Shown here: in pieces, positions 7,588 to 11,230 of the stretch
Position numbering within the stretch: position 1 is the first letter of the stretch
How the letters are laid out: the number at the start of each line of letters is the position of its first letter
Origin: Bacteroidota bacterium
GTDB taxonomy: Bacteria; Bacteroidota; Bacteroidia; Chitinophagales; Chitinophagaceae
NCBI GenBank assembly: GCA_023391315.1
Contig: JAEWBD010000407.1
Location: forward strand, 1 to 11,230
Direction: 5' to 3'
DNA length: 11,230 nt
Notes under the pieces: model-generated
The model's input: only the letters and a program-made list of their open reading frames with translations
Database searches by the model: none
What the model was told of the DNA's origin: nothing
Position numbers and translations under genes: made by a program

Positions 7588-8670
7588 TTGAAAATTTTAT
7601 TTATTAGCAGGTCTAATCTATATAAAGATAAAGGCGGAGATACTGTTCAGATAGTAAACACGGCAAAATATTTAAGGTTACTAGGCGTACATGTTGATAT
7701 AAAGCTGAGCACTGAGAATATTGATTACGCAAGTTATGATCTTCTTCATTTTTTTAATATTATACGCCCTGCCGATATTCTGTCACACATAAAAAAAACT
7801 GATAAGCCATTCGTTGTGTCAACAATATATGTTGATTATGGAGATTATGAAAGAAATGAAAGAGGTGGGCTAACAGGATTGCCATCAAAAATATTTTCTG
7901 CAGATGCCTTGGAATATTTTAAAGCCATCGCAAGGTTTATTTTAAAGGGCGAAAAAATAGCAAGTAGGGAGTATTTATTGTTGGGGCAGAAAAGATCAAT
8001 TAAAAAAATAATGAAATTGTCTTCCATGCTGCTTCCTAATTCTCACAGCGAATACAAAAGATTAAGCAGTAAGTATAAACTGAACTGTAGATATATGGCA
8101 ATACCAAATGCCATTGATACAGATATTTTCAGCAAAGAAACCGATATTAATCAAAAGGACCCTTACTTAGTTATATGTGTTGGGCGGATTGAAGGAAGAA
8201 AAAATCAACTAAAGCTAATAAAAGCTCTAAATGATTCTGCTTACAAACTAATTATTATAGGATCACCTTCAACTAACCACGTTAAATATTATAATCTATG
8301 TAAAGAAACTGCACATTCAAATATTTCATTTATAGAATCAATAGCGCAGGAAGAATTAATGAAATATTATCAGAAAGCAAAAGTACATGTATTGCCAAGC
8401 TGGATTGAAACAACAGGGCTTAGTTCATTGGAGGCTGCTGCTATGAAATGCAATATCGTGGTAACAGATAAAGGAGATACAGAAGAGTACTTTGAACATT
8501 ATGCTTTTTATTGCGATCCAGGCTCGGAGAAATCTATTTATGAAACCGTAAAAAAAGCAGTGGAATCAGATTTCCAAGAAGACTTATATAAAAAGGTATT
8601 CAGGGAATATATATGGCAGGTCACTGCAGAAAAGACTTTATCTGCATATAAAAATGTTCTTGTTGGTTAA
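7588..8670 (+). CDS. Family 4 glycosyltransferase (GT-B fold)
   Basis: 360 residues. MKILFISRSNLYKDKGGDTVQ (start of the protein, shown by its key parts KILFIS and KGGDTVQ) is a typical first beta strand and glycine loop of a GT4 enzyme. The linker AIPNAIDTDIF (171-181) leads to the C-terminal Rossmann domain with VICVGRIEGRKNQ (195-207). The E-x7-E motif is intact at Glu274 and Glu282 within ETTGLSSLEAAAM. The start is TTG: the preceding gene's stop at 7564-7566 is in the same frame, no ATG or GTG lies between, and the first internal Met is near residue 141, far inside the fold. Predicted to add one sugar to the repeat unit in the cytoplasm; donor unknown. It is the last gene of the AT-rich run and is followed by a 107-base gap with an inverted repeat. 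Confidence 0.88.
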   Translation: MKILFISRSNLYKDKGGDTVQIVNTAKYLRLLGVHVDIKLSTENIDYASYDLLHFFNIIRPADILSHIKKTDKPFVVSTIYVDYGDYERNERGGLTGLPSKIFSADALEYFKAIARFILKGEKIASREYLLLGQKRSIKKIMKLSSMLLPNSHSEYKRLSSKYKLNCRYMAIPNAIDTDIFSKETDINQKDPYLVICVGRIEGRKNQLKLIKALNDSAYKLIIIGSPSTNHVKYYNLCKETAHSNISFIESIAQEELMKYYQKAKVHVLPSWIETTGLSSLEAAAMKCNIVVTDKGDTEEYFEHYAFYCDPGSEKSIYETVKKAVESDFQEDLYKKVFREYIWQVTAEKTLSAYKNVLVG

Positions 8671-8716
8671 AAGTTTAAATCTATCCTATTGCATAAGTGT
8701 AGTAGATTTAAAACTT
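8671..8716. repeat. AT-rich imperfect inverted repeat, possible terminator or operator
   Basis: The arm at 8671-8683 (AAGTTTAAATCTA) is the reverse complement of 8703-8716 (TAGATTTAAAACTT) apart from one extra A, giving about 13 paired bases around a 19-base loop. It begins immediately after the GT4 stop codon and sits at the change from AT-rich to more GC-rich genes. The stem is nearly all A/T and no T-run follows the right arm, so it is a weak candidate for an intrinsic terminator. It could instead be a protein-binding palindrome or a chance structure in AT-rich DNA. Confidence 0.45.
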
Positions 8717-8751
8717 ACTTAATATTTATCATTCATTACTTTATAAATCTA
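8676..8751. repeat. Three copies of octamer TAAATCTA
   Basis: TAAATCTA occurs at 8676-8683 and 8744-8751 in the same direction and as its reverse complement TAGATTTA at 8703-8710. The first two listed positions inside 8671-8716 are parts of the inverted-repeat arms; the third copy lies outside it, 27 bases before the rfbB start. Three copies in 76 bases could mark a regulator-binding region ahead of rfbB, but the AT-rich background makes short matches easier by chance. Confidence 0.3.
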
Positions 8752-8777
8752 ATTCCATAAAAACTATACGTTTGCTT

Positions 8778-9833
8778 ATGTCTAAACACATTCTCATCAC
8801 CGGCGGTGCCGGGTTCATTGGCTCGCATGTAGTACGGTTATTTGTCAATAAATACCCGGTTTACAAAATTGTGAACCTCGATGCACTCACTTATGCAGGC
8901 AACCTAGAAAATTTAAAAGATATTGAGCATGCAGCCAATTACGTGTTTGAGCATGCCAATATTTTAGAGCCGGAAACACTGCAAAGAATTTTTGAACAAC
9001 ACGATATTACCGATGTCATCCACCTGGCGGCAGAAAGCCATGTTGACCGTTCTATTTTGTCGCCCATGGATTTTATTTATACCAATATTGTGGGCACGGT
9101 TAACCTTTTAACGGCTGCCAAAAATTATTGGAAAAACGATTTAAGCAAACATCGCTTTCATCATGTATCCACCGATGAAGTGTATGGCACTTTAGGTGAA
9201 ACGGGTTTCTTTACAGAAGAGACAGCTTATGCGCCCAACTCACCTTATTCGGCCAGCAAGGCTTCTTCCGATCATTTTGTGCGGGCTTATGGCGAAACAT
9301 TCCACATACCTTTTGTGGTAACCAACTGCTCCAACAATTATGGGCCTAATCATTTTCCTGAAAAATTAATCCCTTTATTCATTAATAATATCATCAATAA
9401 AAAGCCTTTACCGGTATATGGTAAAGGAGATAATACAAGGGATTGGCTATATGTGATTGATCATGCAAGGGCAATTGATCTTGTTTTTCATGAAGGAAAA
9501 ACCGGTGAGCATTATAATGTGGGCGGATTTAATGAATGGAAGAATATTGACCTGGTAAAACTGCTTTGTAAATTGATGGATGAGAAACTTGGCCGCGAAC
9601 CCGGCGAAAGTGAAAAACTCATTACATATGTAAAAGACAGGCCGGGCCATGACCTGCGGTACGCCATTGATGCTACAAAAATTAATAAAGAGCTTGGCTG
9701 GAAACCTTCCGTAACCTTTGAAGAAGGTTTAAGTAAAACAATTGACTGGTATTTGCAAAACGAAGAGTGGCTGAAACATGTTACCAGCGGCGCTTATCAA
9801 AACTATTACACAGAACAATACAGCAACCGATAA
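8778..9833 (+). CDS. rfbB: dTDP-glucose 4,6-dehydratase
   Basis: 351 residues, full length. Converts dTDP-D-glucose to dTDP-4-keto-6-deoxy-D-glucose with bound NAD+, the second step towards dTDP-L-rhamnose; cytoplasmic. Visible signatures are the Rossmann loop ITGGAGFIGSHV (7-18), HLAAESHVDRSI (82-93), the catalytic STDEVYG (131-137, Thr132-Asp133-Glu134), YSASK (157-161, the Tyr/Lys of extended short-chain dehydrogenases), SNNYGPNHFPEKLIPL (185-200), GDNTRDWLYV (217-226) and DRPGHDLRYAID (287-298). ATG at 8778 is preferred: the frame is open to a TTG at 8772, but the family opens at MSKHILITGG. Stop and rfbC start share one base (TAATG), so the two are translationally coupled. Base composition is clearly higher in G+C than the seven genes to the left. 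The same reaction also feeds other deoxysugars, so rhamnose is inferred from rfbC. Confidence 0.97.
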   Translation: MSKHILITGGAGFIGSHVVRLFVNKYPVYKIVNLDALTYAGNLENLKDIEHAANYVFEHANILEPETLQRIFEQHDITDVIHLAAESHVDRSILSPMDFIYTNIVGTVNLLTAAKNYWKNDLSKHRFHHVSTDEVYGTLGETGFFTEETAYAPNSPYSASKASSDHFVRAYGETFHIPFVVTNCSNNYGPNHFPEKLIPLFINNIINKKPLPVYGKGDNTRDWLYVIDHARAIDLVFHEGKTGEHYNVGGFNEWKNIDLVKLLCKLMDEKLGREPGESEKLITYVKDRPGHDLRYAIDATKINKELGWKPSVTFEEGLSKTIDWYLQNEEWLKHVTSGAYQNYYTEQYSNR

Positions 9834-10384
9834 TGAAGATTGAACAAACGCCATTGCAGGATTGTTGCATCATTCACGATACAGTTTTCGAAGATACCCG
9901 TGGTTATTTTTTCGAGAGTTTTAATTCAAAAAAGTTTGAACAGTTAACTGGTGTTACAACACCTTTTGTGCAGGATAATCAATCCGCTTCCACCCGTGGC
10001 GTTTTGCGTGGTTTGCACATGCAAACCGGCGAACATGCACAATCTAAACTGGTACGGGTGCTCGCCGGTAAAGTATTGGATGTGGCGGTTGATCTTAGAA
10101 AATATTCTCCTTCTTTTGGTAAGGCATTTTCCATTGAGCTTACCGGTGACAACCATAAGCAGTTATACATTCCCCGAGGCTTTGCACATGGCTTTGTGGT
10201 GTTGAGCGATACAGCCGTTTTCTTTTACAAATGTGATAACTTTTATAACAAGGCTTCAGAAATGGGTATTATGTATGATGACCCCGACCTGGATATTGAC
10301 TGGCAGCTGCCTAAAGCAGAATTAATACTGTCTGATAAGGACATGCAGAACGCTTACCTGGCAGATATTATCCATCGTTTATAA
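9833..10384 (+). CDS. rfbC: dTDP-4-dehydrorhamnose 3,5-epimerase
   Basis: 183 residues, the usual size of RmlC. Epimerises C3 and C5 of dTDP-4-keto-6-deoxy-D-glucose to give dTDP-4-keto-L-rhamnose; a cofactor-free cupin-fold dimer in the cytoplasm. Motifs in order: FEDTRGYFFESFN (19-31), FVQDNQSASTRGVLRGLHMQ (45-64) with the catalytic His62, VLDVAVDLRKYSPSFGK (81-97), LYIPRGFAHGFVVLS (111-125), FYKCDNFY (131-138) with the probable catalytic Tyr132, and ILSDKD (165-170) whose Asp170 likely pairs with His62. The start at 9833 overlaps the rfbB stop by one base. The frame is open further upstream, but those codons lie inside rfbB and the family begins with this Met. All expected catalytic residues are present. 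Both C3 and C5 epimerisation are assumed from overall similarity. Confidence 0.96.
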   Translation: MKIEQTPLQDCCIIHDTVFEDTRGYFFESFNSKKFEQLTGVTTPFVQDNQSASTRGVLRGLHMQTGEHAQSKLVRVLAGKVLDVAVDLRKYSPSFGKAFSIELTGDNHKQLYIPRGFAHGFVVLSDTAVFFYKCDNFYNKASEMGIMYDDPDLDIDWQLPKAELILSDKDMQNAYLADIIHRL

Positions 10385-10477
10385 TCAATAAAAAACTGAT
10401 GAAAGCCTCCATATATTTTATATCAACAAGGTGCTGCGGGCATTGCATCTAACAATTAAAAAACAGATTTTACACAG
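10385..10477. other. Intergenic gap between rfbC and rfbA
   Basis: 93 bases without a convincing gene. It contains an 18-codon ATG frame (10399-10452) with no supporting ribosome binding site, and an AT-rich stretch around 10411-10424 that is partly self-complementary. I see no terminator, and no promoter with both expected Bacteroidota elements. It is unusually wide compared with the one-base overlap of rfbB and rfbC, so it may be a remnant of a rearranged or deleted gene. Confidence 0.4.
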
Positions 10478-11230
10478 ATGAAAGGAATTATACTCGCCGG
10501 TGGTTCCGGCACAAGGCTCTATCCTATCACAAAAGGTATCAGCAAACAGATCATGCCGGTGTATGACAAGCCAATGATTTATTACCCGCTCTCTGTTTTA
10601 ATGCTTGCAGGTATAAAAGAAGTTTTAATTATCACAACGCCGGATGACTCGGCACAGTTTCAGCGGTTACTGGGCACAGGGGAAGAGCTCGGTTGCAGCT
10701 TTTCTTATGCAGTGCAGGAAAAGCCAAATGGCCTTGCGCAGGCTTTTGTGATTGGGGAAGAATTTATCGGCGATGATAAAGTGGCTTTGATATTGGGCGA
10801 TAATATTTTTTATGGCTCAGGCTTCAGCAGGCTGGTGCAATCATTTAATGATGTGGAAGGCGCTGCTATATTTGCCTATGAAGTGAATGACCCTGAACGC
10901 TATGGCGTGGTGGAGTTTGATGAAAACTTTAAAGCCTTATCCATCGAAGAGAAACCGGCGAAGCCAAAATCAAACTACGCAGTGCCGGGTTTATATTTTT
11001 ATGATAACAGTGTTGTCAACATTGCAAAACATATACAGCCTTCCCCACGCGGTGAGTATGAAATCACCGATGTGAACAGGGTGTACCTTGAACAGGGAAA
11101 GTTAAAGGTGGGCGTGATGAACCGGGGTGTAGCCTGGCTGGATACCGGCACATTTGATTCTTTAAGCGATGCCTGCGAGTTTGTAAGGGTGATTGAGAAA
11201 CGCCAGAGCCGCAAAGTAGGTTGTATTGAA
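10478..11230 (+). CDS. rfbA: Glucose-1-phosphate thymidylyltransferase, 3' end missing
   Basis: 251 residues are visible and the frame is still open at the last base; the family is about 285-295 residues, so roughly 40 are missing. Joins glucose-1-phosphate and dTTP to make dTDP-glucose, the first step of the rhamnose pathway, in the cytoplasm. Signatures: ILAGGSGTRLYPITKGISKQ (5-24), the nucleotide-binding loop with Arg13 and Lys23; MPVYDKPMIYYPLSVLMLAG (26-45); EKPNGLAQAF (81-90); LGDNIFYG (106-113) with the metal-binding Asp108; EEKPAKPKSNYAVPGLYFYD (157-176); RGEYEITDVN (191-200); and WLDTGTFDSL (220-229) with the second metal ligand Asp222. The start ATG at 10478 lies 93 bases after rfbC. 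That gap holds no promoter or terminator I can defend, so co-transcription with rfbBC is likely. Codon and base composition match rfbB and rfbC. Confidence 0.97.
   Translation, partial: MKGIILAGGSGTRLYPITKGISKQIMPVYDKPMIYYPLSVLMLAGIKEVLIITTPDDSAQFQRLLGTGEELGCSFSYAVQEKPNGLAQAFVIGEEFIGDDKVALILGDNIFYGSGFSRLVQSFNDVEGAAIFAYEVNDPERYGVVEFDENFKALSIEEKPAKPKSNYAVPGLYFYDNSVVNIAKHIQPSPRGEYEITDVNRVYLEQGKLKVGVMNRGVAWLDTGTFDSLSDACEFVRVIEKRQSRKVGCIE

Noticed and set aside
8767..8774. TACGTTTG, a perfect match to the Bacteroidota -7 promoter element TAnnTTTG
   Set aside because: Transcription would begin at about 8781, past the rfbB ATG at 8778, and no TTTG-type -33 element lies at the right distance upstream. 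Probably chance.
8772..8777. TTG at 8772 as the start of rfbB
   Set aside because: It adds only two residues before an ATG that matches the usual family N-terminus, with no ribosome binding site in its favour.
9767..9832. A longer rfbC starting inside rfbB
   Set aside because: The extra 22 codons do not resemble RmlC, and ATG at 9833 gives the standard length and a typical one-base overlap.
10399..10452. 17-residue Cys-rich frame between rfbC and rfbA
   Set aside because: No ribosome binding site, no recognisable peptide family, and too short to support as a gene.

Overview
The window looks like chromosomal DNA from a member of the Bacteroidota, probably the Chitinophagaceae/Sphingobacteriia side. 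The reasons are AT-rich coding DNA, A-rich leaders with few Shine-Dalgarno sequences, a signal peptide ending in AHA-Q, and a secreted GH123/DUF4091-type protein, a family common in that phylum. This placement is an inference from style; there is no rRNA or other marker gene here. All genes lie on the + strand and together form part of an exopolysaccharide, capsule or O-antigen biosynthesis locus. Both edges cut genes: the first lacks its 5' end and the last lacks its 3' end.

Layout. 2-8670 is a tightly packed, AT-rich run of seven genes with junctions from a 4-base overlap to 46 bases: a GT-B capsule-type transferase (partial), a GT2 glycosyltransferase, a secreted GH123/DUF4091-type protein, a Wzy-like polymerase/ligase membrane protein, a DUF1972-type GT4 (rhamnosyltransferase-like), a PAPS-dependent sulfotransferase, and a second GT4. 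8671-8777 is the longest non-coding gap. It holds an AT-rich inverted repeat and three copies of one octamer. 8778-11230 carries the dTDP-sugar genes rfbB, rfbC and rfbA (partial). These are visibly richer in G+C and look like a more conserved, separately inherited or separately controlled block.

How it fits together (inference). RfbA makes dTDP-glucose, RfbB dehydrates it to the 4-keto-6-deoxy sugar, and RfbC epimerises it towards dTDP-L-rhamnose; the final reductase rfbD would lie beyond the right edge or elsewhere. The glycosyltransferases build a lipid-linked repeat unit in the cytoplasm, with the DUF1972 enzyme a good candidate for adding rhamnose. The sulfotransferase would add sulfate, and the Wzy-like protein would polymerise or ligate the units in the periplasm. 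No flippase, initiating phosphoglycosyltransferase, chain-length regulator or export protein is visible, so they must lie outside the window if the pathway is Wzx/Wzy-dependent.

The most unusual points are the secreted GH123-type protein inside a biosynthesis operon, whose expected catalytic Asp-Glu pair reads Ser-Glu, and the sulfotransferase, which suggests a sulfated polymer. I saw no CRISPR array, transposon, tRNA, phage gene or defence system, and nothing that amounts to a wholly new system.
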